This document shows positions 1 through 6,563 of a DNA stretch of 8,196 bases, piece by piece. The DNA lies in contig QOAB01000156.1 in the NCBI GenBank assembly GCA_003978285.1, forward strand, positions 1 to 8,196. Direction: 5' to 3'. The position numbers were made by a program, and so were the translations under genes. Source of the DNA: Candidatus Thioglobus sp. Its GTDB lineage: Bacteria; Pseudomonadota; Gammaproteobacteria; PS1; Thioglobaceae. How positions within the stretch are numbered: the first letter of the stretch is position 1; the number at the start of each line of letters is the position of its first letter. The notes under the pieces were generated by a model. That model worked only from the letters and a program-made list of their open reading frames with translations, was not told the DNA's origin and made no database searches.

Positions 1-3000
1 TTGGTGGATAAACAATCACACGTCCACCAGACAAGCCTTTGCCAACGTAGTCATTTGCATCGCCTTCGACTTCTAAAGTAATACCTTGTGCTAAGAATGC
101 GCCTAAAGACTGGCCAGCAGAACCTTTGAAATTAATGTGGATCGAGCCTTCATCTAAATTGTTACCACCACGGGTTTTAACCACGTGTGAAGACAGCATA
201 GCACCAACCGCGCGATCAACATTGGTAATGATGGAATCAAACTGTACCGATTCGTTACCTTCGATAGCAGCTTTTGATTGTTCGATTAAGCTGTTGTCGA
301 TTTGTAATTCTAATTGGTGATCTTGCAAAATACTTTGATAAGTACCGGTGTCTGCATTTGGTTTATTTGCGGGTGTTAATAAAGCATCTAAATTGATTGA
401 ACCCTGTTTCCAATGGTCAATGGCTTTGTCCATTTCTAGCATATCAACACGACCAATCATTTCGTTGACTGTTTTAAAGCCAAGCTGGGCCATGATTAAA
501 CGTAATTCTTCAGCGACCATGAACAAGTAGTTCACTACATGTTCTGGCTTGCCGGTAAACTTTTTACGCAGTTCTTTGTCTTGTGTGGCAATGCCTACTG
601 GGCAAGTATTAAGGTGACATTTACGCATCATGATACAACCCATGGTCACAAGTGGTGCGGTTGAGAAACCGAATTCTTCAGCACCGAGTAAAACACCAAT
701 CGCCACATCGCGGCCAGTTTTTAATTGACCATCTGTTTGAATCACCACGCGTGAGCGCAGATCATTCATGACTAAAGTTTGGTGAGTTTCTGCCAAGCCT
801 AGTTCCCACGGCAAACCTGCATGTTTGATTGAAGTTAATGGTGAAGCACCAGTACCACCATCATGACCTGCAATTACAATATGATCAGACTTGGCTTTAG
901 TTACACCAGCAGCAATCGTACCAACACCAACTTCTGCCACGAGTTTTACACTGATGCGAGCGGCAGGGTTTGAGCGTTTAAGGTCAAAAATTAGTTGTGA
1001 TAAATCTTCAATAGAATAAATATCATGGTGAGGTGGTGGTGAGATTAAACCAACCCCAGGCGTTGAGTGGCGAATTTTAGCAATACCTTCATCAACTTTA
1101 GTACCTGGTAATTCACCACCTTCACCCGGCTTAGCACCTTGCGATACTTTAATTTGAATTTCGTCTGCGTTGTTAAGGTAATCAATAGTAACACCAAAAC
1201 GTCCAGAAGCAACTTGTTTGATGGCACTTCGACGTGAATCACCATTCGCATCTGGGGTCCAACGCTTAGCATCTTCACCGCCTTCACCGGTATTTGATTT
1301 ACCACCTAAGCGGTTCATGGCAATGGCTAGAGATTCATGTGATTCTGCAGAAATCGAACCAAAACTCATTGCACCGGTGGCAAAGCGTTTGACGATTTCT
1401 TTAATGTCTTCAACTTCATCAACTGAAATTGGGTTGCCTTGTTTAAATGACATTAAGCCACGCAGTGTGCAGTTGCGTGTACCTTCTTCGTTAGAGCGTT
1501 TAGAAAACGCCCAATAAGCCTCTTTGTCATTGTTGCGAGCAGCGAGCTGTAAGTTGGCAATGGTTTGCGGCTCCCACATGTGTTTCTCACCGCCACTACG
1601 CCAATGATAATGGCCTAAGTTGTCTAAATCATTGGACTGGTAGGCATGGTGATGTCGTTTTTCAACCTCTGACTGTAAGACATCAAAGCCCACACCCTTA
1701 ATACGTGATGCAGTCTCAAAGAAACATTTGTCCATGACTTCTGGCGCCAGACCAACCGCTTCAAAAATTTGTGCACCTTTGTATGACTCTAGCGTAGAAA
1801 TACCCATCTTCGCCATGACTTTAAGCATACCTTTGCCTACACCTTTACGATAAGCCTTAATAATAGCTGCATCACTTTCTATGTCAATCATCTCATCACG
1901 ACGTGCTTGCCATAATGCTTCGAACGCTAAATAAGGGTTGATTGCATCTACACCAAAACCCGTTAATAAACAGAAGTGATGTACTTCGCGAGCTTCGCCT
2001 GTCTCTACAATAATGCCCACCTGGGTACGTTCATGGTTGGCGATTAAATAGCGGTGCAATGCTGAAGAGGCCAATAATGTACTGATAGCAGCGCGGTTTT
2101 TACCGATATTACGATCAGATAAAATCACTAAAGAATGACCATCCTTAATTGCTTGCGAGCCTTGTTGGCAAATATCTTCTAATAGTTCTGAGACTTTTCT
2201 ACCTTTATTGATGTCATAAGTGATATCAATGGTTTTGGAGGTCCAGCCTCGGTGGTTGCAGTGACGAAGCGCTGCGGTTTCTTCATTGGTTAAGATTGGA
2301 TGGTCAATAACCAAACGATGTGCGTTTTCTGCTTTGTTGCTAAGTAAGTTACCTTCAGGGCCAATAGAGCAACGCAATGACATTACCACCTCTTCACGAA
2401 TTGAATCAATGGCTGGATTGGTTACTTGTGCAAATAGTTGCTTGAAGTAGTCATAAATGACACGAGACTGATCAGACAAGCATGCTAAGGCTGAGTCGTT
2501 ACCCATTGATCCTACCGGGTCACGCAATTCGCTGACCAAGGGTAGGAGCATAAACTGTAAGGTTTCAGTGTGGTAGCCAAAAGCTTTTAAACGATGAATG
2601 AGTGATTCTGGATGGAAGCCGTGTGCTTCTTGTTCACATTGCAATTCTGATAAGTGAATTTGTTGGTCATTGAGCCAATCTTGGTAAGGGTTTTGTGCAG
2701 CGAATTCAGCTTTAATGGCTTCGTCGTCCACCAACTCACCCTTGTCGAAATCAACCAAGAACATCTTGCCTGGGCGTAATCTGCCTTTGGTTTTAACGTT
2801 GTCAGTTTCGACATCTACCACGCCCACTTCAGAAGCCATAATCACCCGGTCATCATGTGTTAGGTAAAAACGTGAAGGGCGCAAACCGTTACGATCGAGT
2901 ACCGCACCAATATAGTGGCCATCGGTAAAGGCGATAGAGGCAGGGCCATCCCACGGCTCCATCACATTTGAGAAATATTCATAAAATGCTTTTTTCTCAT

Positions 3001-4018
3001 CACTCATGTTGTCGTCATTTTGCCAAGCTTCGGGCACCATCATCAGTACCGCTTCTTGTAAGGTGCGACCGTTCATCATTAAGAATTCTAAAACATTGTC
3101 AAAACTACCTGAATCCGATACCTCAGTTTCAATTACTGGTAGCGTTTTAGATAAGTCATCTTTAAATAATTCGCTTTCTAATACACCTTCTCGAGCGCGC
3201 ATCCAGTTGTAGTTACCTTGGCGAGTGTTAATTTCACCATTGTGTGACATGTAACGACATGGTTGAGCTCGATCCCAAGATGGGAATGTGTTGGTCGAAA
3301 AACGCGAATGCACCATGGCCAAATAAGTGGCGTATTCAGGGTTTGATAAATCAGTATAAAAATCAAGTACTTGCGATCCCATCAACATGCCTTTGTAGAT
3401 AATGACAGTGGTTGATAAACTACAAACATAGAATAATAATGCTTGAGATAAGGATTCATCGGTACGAATAGCATTTGATGCGTACTTTCTAATAACGAAC
3501 AAGGCGCGTTCAAATGCTTTGTTATCAATACTGTCTGCACTGGCAATAATCAGTTGCTTAATAATTGGCTGAGAGGCTCTTGCCGTATCTCCAACATCAG
3601 CTTTATCGGCATCAATTGGCACATCGCGCCAACCCACCAATGTTTGGCCTTCGTCTTCGATGGCTTTTTCTAGTACGCTTACGCAATGCGCTCTTTCGCT
3701 ATCATCTTGTGGCAAAAAGATATTACCAATACCATAACTACCTGGCACTACATCAACATCAAAATCTGCTTTGATTTTTTTGACAAAAAATGCATGAGGA
3801 ATATCCGTTAGAATGCCTGCACCATCACCCGTGTTAGATTCACAACCACAACCACCACGGTGATCCATGCGCGTTAGCATTTCTAATGCATCGGTGGTAA
3901 TTTGATGTGAGGGCTTGCCTTTAATATGTGCAATAAAGCCGATACCACAGTTCTCCTTCTCGTTGTTTGGATGGTAAAGACCGTGAGGTTTAGGTAGGTG
4001 TAATAATTGCTCTTTCAT
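1..4018 (-). CDS. gltB: Glutamate synthase (GOGAT) large subunit, partial: C-terminus beyond left edge
   Basis: The large chain of glutamate synthase makes two glutamates from glutamine and 2-oxoglutarate; electrons arrive through the small subunit GltD. I read 1339 codons without a stop from the ATG at 4018 to the left edge; the family is about 1500 residues, so roughly the last 150 are missing. Domains in order: a class II glutamine amidotransferase, with catalytic Cys24 (CGIGF) after a 23-residue propeptide, the HSRFSTNTFPSW stretch near 237-248 and HNGEINT at 259-265; a central linker domain; an FMN-binding synthase barrel with TGAMSFGS near 881-888, GKSNTGEGGED at 906-916 and HDGGTGASP at 1052-1060; [3Fe-4S] ligands Cys1128, Cys1134 and Cys1139; and the start of the glycine-rich beta-helix from about 1284. 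All expected catalytic and cluster residues are present. gltD would be expected past the left edge, but this cannot be checked here. The ribosome-binding site is weak (GAAG 10 nt upstream). Confidence 0.97.
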   Translation of the reverse strand, partial: MKEQLLHLPKPHGLYHPNNEKENCGIGFIAHIKGKPSHQITTDALEMLTRMDHRGGCGCESNTGDGAGILTDIPHAFFVKKIKADFDVDVVPGSYGIGNIFLPQDDSERAHCVSVLEKAIEDEGQTLVGWRDVPIDADKADVGDTARASQPIIKQLIIASADSIDNKAFERALFVIRKYASNAIRTDESLSQALLFYVCSLSTTVIIYKGMLMGSQVLDFYTDLSNPEYATYLAMVHSRFSTNTFPSWDRAQPCRYMSHNGEINTRQGNYNWMRAREGVLESELFKDDLSKTLPVIETEVSDSGSFDNVLEFLMMNGRTLQEAVLMMVPEAWQNDDNMSDEKKAFYEYFSNVMEPWDGPASIAFTDGHYIGAVLDRNGLRPSRFYLTHDDRVIMASEVGVVDVETDNVKTKGRLRPGKMFLVDFDKGELVDDEAIKAEFAAQNPYQDWLNDQQIHLSELQCEQEAHGFHPESLIHRLKAFGYHTETLQFMLLPLVSELRDPVGSMGNDSALACLSDQSRVIYDYFKQLFAQVTNPAIDSIREEVVMSLRCSIGPEGNLLSNKAENAHRLVIDHPILTNEETAALRHCNHRGWTSKTIDITYDINKGRKVSELLEDICQQGSQAIKDGHSLVILSDRNIGKNRAAISTLLASSALHRYLIANHERTQVGIIVETGEAREVHHFCLLTGFGVDAINPYLAFEALWQARRDEMIDIESDAAIIKAYRKGVGKGMLKVMAKMGISTLESYKGAQIFEAVGLAPEVMDKCFFETASRIKGVGFDVLQSEVEKRHHHAYQSNDLDNLGHYHWRSGGEKHMWEPQTIANLQLAARNNDKEAYWAFSKRSNEEGTRNCTLRGLMSFKQGNPISVDEVEDIKEIVKRFATGAMSFGSISAESHESLAIAMNRLGGKSNTGEGGEDAKRWTPDANGDSRRSAIKQVASGRFGVTIDYLNNADEIQIKVSQGAKPGEGGELPGTKVDEGIAKIRHSTPGVGLISPPPHHDIYSIEDLSQLIFDLKRSNPAARISVKLVAEVGVGTIAAGVTKAKSDHIVIAGHDGGTGASPLTSIKHAGLPWELGLAETHQTLVMNDLRSRVVIQTDGQLKTGRDVAIGVLLGAEEFGFSTAPLVTMGCIMMRKCHLNTCPVGIATQDKELRKKFTGKPEHVVNYLFMVAEELRLIMAQLGFKTVNEMIGRVDMLEMDKAIDHWKQGSINLDALLTPANKPNADTGTYQSILQDHQLELQIDNSLIEQSKAAIEGNESVQFDSIITNVDRAVGAMLSSHVVKTRGGNNLDEGSIHINFKGSAGQSLGAFLAQGITLEVEGDANDYVGKGLSGGRVIVYPP

Positions 4019-4059
4019 GTGGGTATTGCTTCAAATAAAAATCGAAAAAAATCATCTAA

Positions 4060-4065
4060 ATTATA
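4060..4065 (-). promoter_or_regulatory. Candidate -10 element of the gltB promoter
   Basis: On the minus strand this is a perfect TATAAT, which would give a transcript starting near 4053 and a leader of about 35 nt before the gltB ATG at 4018. No good -35 hexamer lies 16-18 bp further upstream (the 17-bp position reads ATATTT). If this is the promoter, it may depend on an activator. The call is by eye; in AT-rich DNA a chance TATAAT is common. Confidence 0.4.
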
Positions 4066-4134
4066 TCGTAAAAGATCCAACTAAATATCCTCAAATACGT
4101 GACGTTAGTAGTGTTTTTGCGAATAATTTTCGGG

Positions 4135-4140
4135 TAGAAT
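4135..4140 (+). promoter_or_regulatory. Candidate -10 element of the yaaA-comF promoter
   Basis: TAGAAT lies 33 bp before the yaaA ATG and would start transcription near 4147, leaving a leader of about 27 nt made almost only of A and T. The -35 position 17 bp upstream (TGTTTT, 4112-4117) is poor. The leader shows no Shine-Dalgarno sequence, so initiation may rely on the unstructured U-rich leader. Confidence 0.3.
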
Positions 4141-4173
4141 ATTTTTTAATTTTTTAATCTTATTTTCAAATCG

Positions 4174-4926
4174 ATGTTAGCTGTTATTTCCCCATCTAAA
4201 ACGCAAGATTTTGAACCGGCACAGATCAGCGTATTCACGCAAACACGCCAAATTGAACAATCCCAAGTTTTGGTTGATTTACTTAAGGACAAAACACAGG
4301 ATGATATTGCAAGCTTGATGTCAATCAGCGATAAATTATCCAAGTTAAATTTTGATCGTTTTCAAACTTTTAGCACACCTTTCACACTGAGTAATGCCAA
4401 ACAAGCGCTGTTAGCATTTAAGGGCGATGTTTACAACGGCATCGATGCACTGAGTTTGTCATTGGATGATTTTGAATTTGCGCAAGGTCATTTGCGCATG
4501 TTGTCTGGCTTATATGGCGTTATCAGACCACTTGATTTAATACAGCCTTACCGTTTAGAAATGGGAACCAAGCTCAAAAATAGTCAAGGAAAAAATCTGT
4601 ATGAATTTTGGGGTGATCAGATCTCACAAGTGCTGAATGAAGATGAGTCTGAAGTGATTATTAACCTAGCGTCTAATGAATATTTTAAAGGCATTGATAA
4701 AAAATCGATCAATGCTAAGATTATTAATATTGCTTTTAAAGAACTTAAAAACGATACCTATAAAATTATCGGTATTTACGCAAAACGCGCGCGCGGTTTG
4801 ATGGTGAATTATATGATTAAAAATAGACTCACTGAGCCAGAATTACTCAAAGATTTTAATGTTGAAGGTTATCAATTTAGACAAGCCATGTCTGATGATT
4901 TAACATGGGTTTTTACTCGCGATTAA
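4174..4926 (+). CDS. yaaA: Peroxide stress protein YaaA (UPF0246/DUF328 family)
   Basis: The 250-residue product aligns over its whole length with E. coli YaaA (258 residues), a cytoplasmic protein that limits damage from hydrogen peroxide by lowering unincorporated iron and that binds DNA. Family signatures seen include the N-terminus MLAVISPSKTQDF, ISDKL at 51-55, AFKGDVYNG at 81-89, HLRMLSGLYGVIRPLDL at 106-122, QPYRLEMG at 124-131, FWGD at 145-148, INLASNEYF at 163-171 and YAKRARGLM at 202-210. The start is fixed by the conserved N-terminus, although no Shine-Dalgarno sequence precedes it. It is the first gene of a likely two-gene unit with the comF-type gene, which overlaps its last 22 bp. 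E. coli yaaA is under OxyR control; no OxyR site can be recognised here. Length and motifs look normal. Confidence 0.96.
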   Translation: MLAVISPSKTQDFEPAQISVFTQTRQIEQSQVLVDLLKDKTQDDIASLMSISDKLSKLNFDRFQTFSTPFTLSNAKQALLAFKGDVYNGIDALSLSLDDFEFAQGHLRMLSGLYGVIRPLDLIQPYRLEMGTKLKNSQGKNLYEFWGDQISQVLNEDESEVIINLASNEYFKGIDKKSINAKIINIAFKELKNDTYKIIGIYAKRARGLMVNYMIKNRLTEPELLKDFNVEGYQFRQAMSDDLTWVFTRD

Positions 4927-5606
4927 GCGCACTTATTCCCGACCAATCTTACGTACTTTGTGCAGAAAGCGCAAAGTTCTGCGTTTGTCATGAATGTGAG
5001 TCTAGCTTAAGCAGTCACCAAACTAGGTGTCGGTCTTGTGCTCATCCTATTAGTGGGAAATTAGATTTTTGTGGGCAATGTTTAGCACACGCCCCAGTTT
5101 TTAATCGCGCTTATACTTTATATGACTACCAAGATGCTATTGCAGATTTAATCAAAATTTTTAAGTTTGATCATCGACTTTGTGTGGGCGATTATTTTTC
5201 ACATCAATTGTATAATTTGTATCAATCTATTATCAGTAAAGGTGTTCAATATGATGCCATTATTCCCATGCCGCTGAGCCGCAGTAGAATGGCAGAGCGT
5301 GGTTATAATCAGGTATTGGAATTACTCAGCGTGGTTAGCAAAAAAACCAATACAACAATTGACACTCATAGCGTTAATCGAATTAAAGCCACACAACCAC
5401 TATCAGCGCTTAATCCCGAACAACGTAGACAAAAAATCAAAGGCGCATTTAGCGTTAAGCCAATGCCCTACAACAAGGTTCTATTGGTCGATGATGTGAT
5501 GACAACGGGTTCAAGTTTGAATGAATTGGCAAAAACCGTACTGAATGCAGGCGTCGAGTCTTGTGATGTGATGACTCTGGCAAGAGCCGAATCTAAGTTT
5601 AATTAA
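4905..5606 (+). CDS. comF: ComF family phosphoribosyltransferase-like protein (GntX/ComFC type)
   Basis: The 233-residue protein has the two-part ComF layout. An N-terminal zinc-ribbon-like region carries Cys pairs 28/31, 42/45 and 56/59. A type I phosphoribosyltransferase fold follows, with the PRPP-binding loop VLLVDDVMTTGSS at 192-204 and acidic pair Asp196-Asp197. The middle has IIPMPLSRSRMAERGYNQ, typical of the family. ComF proteins (ComFC in Gram-positives, GntX in E. coli) are cytoplasmic and are linked to DNA uptake or use of DNA as nutrient; the reaction is not firmly settled. The first family Cys pair appears reduced to Cys19, with Ser22 where a second Cys is usual. The ATG at 4905 is the only plausible start, because an in-frame stop lies three codons upstream and no other start codon precedes the Cys motifs. 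It overlaps yaaA by 22 bp, implying cotranscription and perhaps translational coupling. Confidence 0.93.
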   Translation: MGFYSRLSALIPDQSYVLCAESAKFCVCHECESSLSSHQTRCRSCAHPISGKLDFCGQCLAHAPVFNRAYTLYDYQDAIADLIKIFKFDHRLCVGDYFSHQLYNLYQSIISKGVQYDAIIPMPLSRSRMAERGYNQVLELLSVVSKKTNTTIDTHSVNRIKATQPLSALNPEQRRQKIKGAFSVKPMPYNKVLLVDDVMTTGSSLNELAKTVLNAGVESCDVMTLARAESKFN

Positions 5607-6526
5607 AAGGCGCTTACCCCAGCAATACCTTGAGCGCCAATTTTTAGTGTTCGGTCTAAATCATTTAAGCCCATACCACCTAAGAAATACACGGGAATGT
5701 TAAGTTTGTTTACCACCTCAATGGCGGCATCCCAACCCAATGGTATTGTATCAGGATGAGTTTTTGTGGCTTGAACCGGGGAAATCACAACAAAGTCTGC
5801 GCCTAATTCTTGCGCTTTCAGTGCCTCATTAAGGTCATGAGTTGACGCACCTAAAATTTTGTCATCGGCGCAGGGCCTTGATTTTAGATTAAGCATCTCG
5901 TTGGTGGTCATATGCCAGCCATCACAATAAGGCTCGTTAAAGCTTTTATCGATGGTATTAATCAATAACTTGATGTTATATTGCTGGCATTTGTTGTGAA
6001 GTTCTGCAATAAAGTGAATATCTAGCGTAGTTTTACTTCGAAGCTGGATTAAGCTAATATCTTGTGTCATTTTTTTGTCAAATTTTTTCATCCACGCCTC
6101 GCCTTGATGATCACTTGATGGGGTGATCCAATATTTATTTGGCAAAGTGATTGAATCAATAAAGGCTTTCATGGTCGGCAGTAGTTGGTAGTTGTGCAAT
6201 TCTTGTATGGATACCCAGGCGATTTGTTGCCCTTCTATGCCTAACGGTGTGTTTTGGTATTGATCGATATTGTAAATGCATAACTCAACCATTCTGTCGG
6301 TATAGGTATATTGCATTGTTTGGTGCAGACTTAAAGCATTAACTTTAATGCCCAGTTCTTCATTAAGCTCTCTGATGATGGTTTGTTCAGTGGTTTCATC
6401 ACCCTCTATTTTTCCACCAGGTAGCTCCCAAAATCCAGCCATGAACTGGTGATCTTGTCGTTTGGCAATCAGCAATTTCCCAGATTCATCGCGCAAAACA
6501 CCAACAACTGCCTTGATTATTTTCAT
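5603..6526 (-). CDS. MutT-type Nudix hydrolase fused to a ThiE/TenI-like domain
   Basis: The 307-residue protein joins two domains. Residues 1 to about 126 are a MutT-like Nudix hydrolase with an intact Nudix box from Gly38 to Ile60 (Gly38, Glu44, Arg52-Glu53, Glu56-Glu57, Gly59); such enzymes remove 8-oxo-dGTP and related nucleotides. Residues about 130-307 are a TIM barrel of the thiamine-phosphate synthase/TenI family: QLRSK at 161-165, GASTH at 226-230, ATKTHP at 253-258, GGM at 283-285 and GIAGVSAF at the end. At the family's first Mg-binding Asp (after Asn190) this protein has Thr191, and the GQxD region reads TTNE (207-210), so it may not be a classical ThiE. Similar fusions are known in Gammaproteobacteria as 'Nudix family hydrolase'; the role of the second domain is unclear. 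A ribosome-binding site TTAGGT lies 7 nt before the ATG. The gene is divergent from gshA and convergent with comF. Confidence 0.93.
   Translation of the reverse strand: MKIIKAVVGVLRDESGKLLIAKRQDHQFMAGFWELPGGKIEGDETTEQTIIRELNEELGIKVNALSLHQTMQYTYTDRMVELCIYNIDQYQNTPLGIEGQQIAWVSIQELHNYQLLPTMKAFIDSITLPNKYWITPSSDHQGEAWMKKFDKKMTQDISLIQLRSKTTLDIHFIAELHNKCQQYNIKLLINTIDKSFNEPYCDGWHMTTNEMLNLKSRPCADDKILGASTHDLNEALKAQELGADFVVISPVQATKTHPDTIPLGWDAAIEVVNKLNIPVYFLGGMGLNDLDRTLKIGAQGIAGVSAF
5609..5646. terminator. Bidirectional intrinsic terminator for comF and the mutT-thiE fusion gene
   Basis: GGCGCTTA (5609-5616) pairs with TGAGCGCC (5631-5638): six Watson-Crick pairs, one G-U (plus strand) and one A-U, with a 14-nt loop. 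On the plus strand the stem is followed by AATTTTTA (5639-5646), which suits termination of comF. On the minus strand it is followed directly by TTTTAATT, which suits termination of the fusion gene. The hairpin lies inside the last codons of the fusion gene, starting three bases after the comF stop. The T-tract on the plus strand begins two bases after the stem, so its strength is uncertain. Confidence 0.6.
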
Positions 6527-6563
6527 TCTAACGACCTAATGGTAAAATACGAGTATTTTAGCA
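6527..6563. promoter_or_regulatory. 37-bp divergent promoter region between the mutT-thiE fusion gene and gshA
   Basis: For gshA (plus), TAAAAT at 6543-6548 has TTTTCA (6520-6525) 17 bp upstream. That would place the start near 6555, only about 9 nt before the gshA start codon, and would put the -35 over the first codons of the fusion gene. For the fusion gene (minus), TATTTT at 6549-6544 with TTGCTC at 6571-6566 (16-bp spacer) is the best pair I see, and it overlaps the first codons of gshA. A ribosome-binding site for the fusion gene (TTAGGT on the minus strand, 6534-6539) is the clearest element. The promoters would overlap and so could interfere with each other. All calls are by eye. Confidence 0.35.

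Larger units (their letters stand above)
4019..4173. other. AT-rich divergent intergenic region between gltB and yaaA
   Basis: This 155-bp region separates the two divergent starts and should carry promoters for both gltB (minus) and yaaA (plus). It is very AT-rich and has an 8-bp unit (TTTTTTAA) repeated twice in tandem at 4142-4157 just before yaaA. I see no open reading frame with coding character, no clear hairpin and no RNA gene. A short direct repeat of ACGT (4097-4105) is visible, but I cannot tie it to a known regulator. Confidence 0.7.

Noticed and set aside
1045..1517. Open frames on both strands inside the gltB region (for example 1045-1305 minus and 1218-1517 plus)
   Set aside because: They lie in other frames of gltB, whose own frame gives a continuous, motif-rich protein here; their translations have no recognisable domain.
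4097..4105. ACGT direct repeat in the gltB-yaaA intergenic region as a possible operator
   Set aside because: It is too short, is not a proper inverted repeat, and matches no regulator site I can name.
4142..4157. Tandem TTTTTTAA repeat as a terminator or mobile-element scar
   Set aside because: No GC-rich stem precedes it and no gene ends there on either strand; it is best read as AT-rich leader sequence.
5340..5346. Run of seven A's in the comF gene, a possible slippage site
   Set aside because: The reading frame is intact through it and the PRPP motif downstream is in frame, so there is no sign of a frameshift or programmed slippage.
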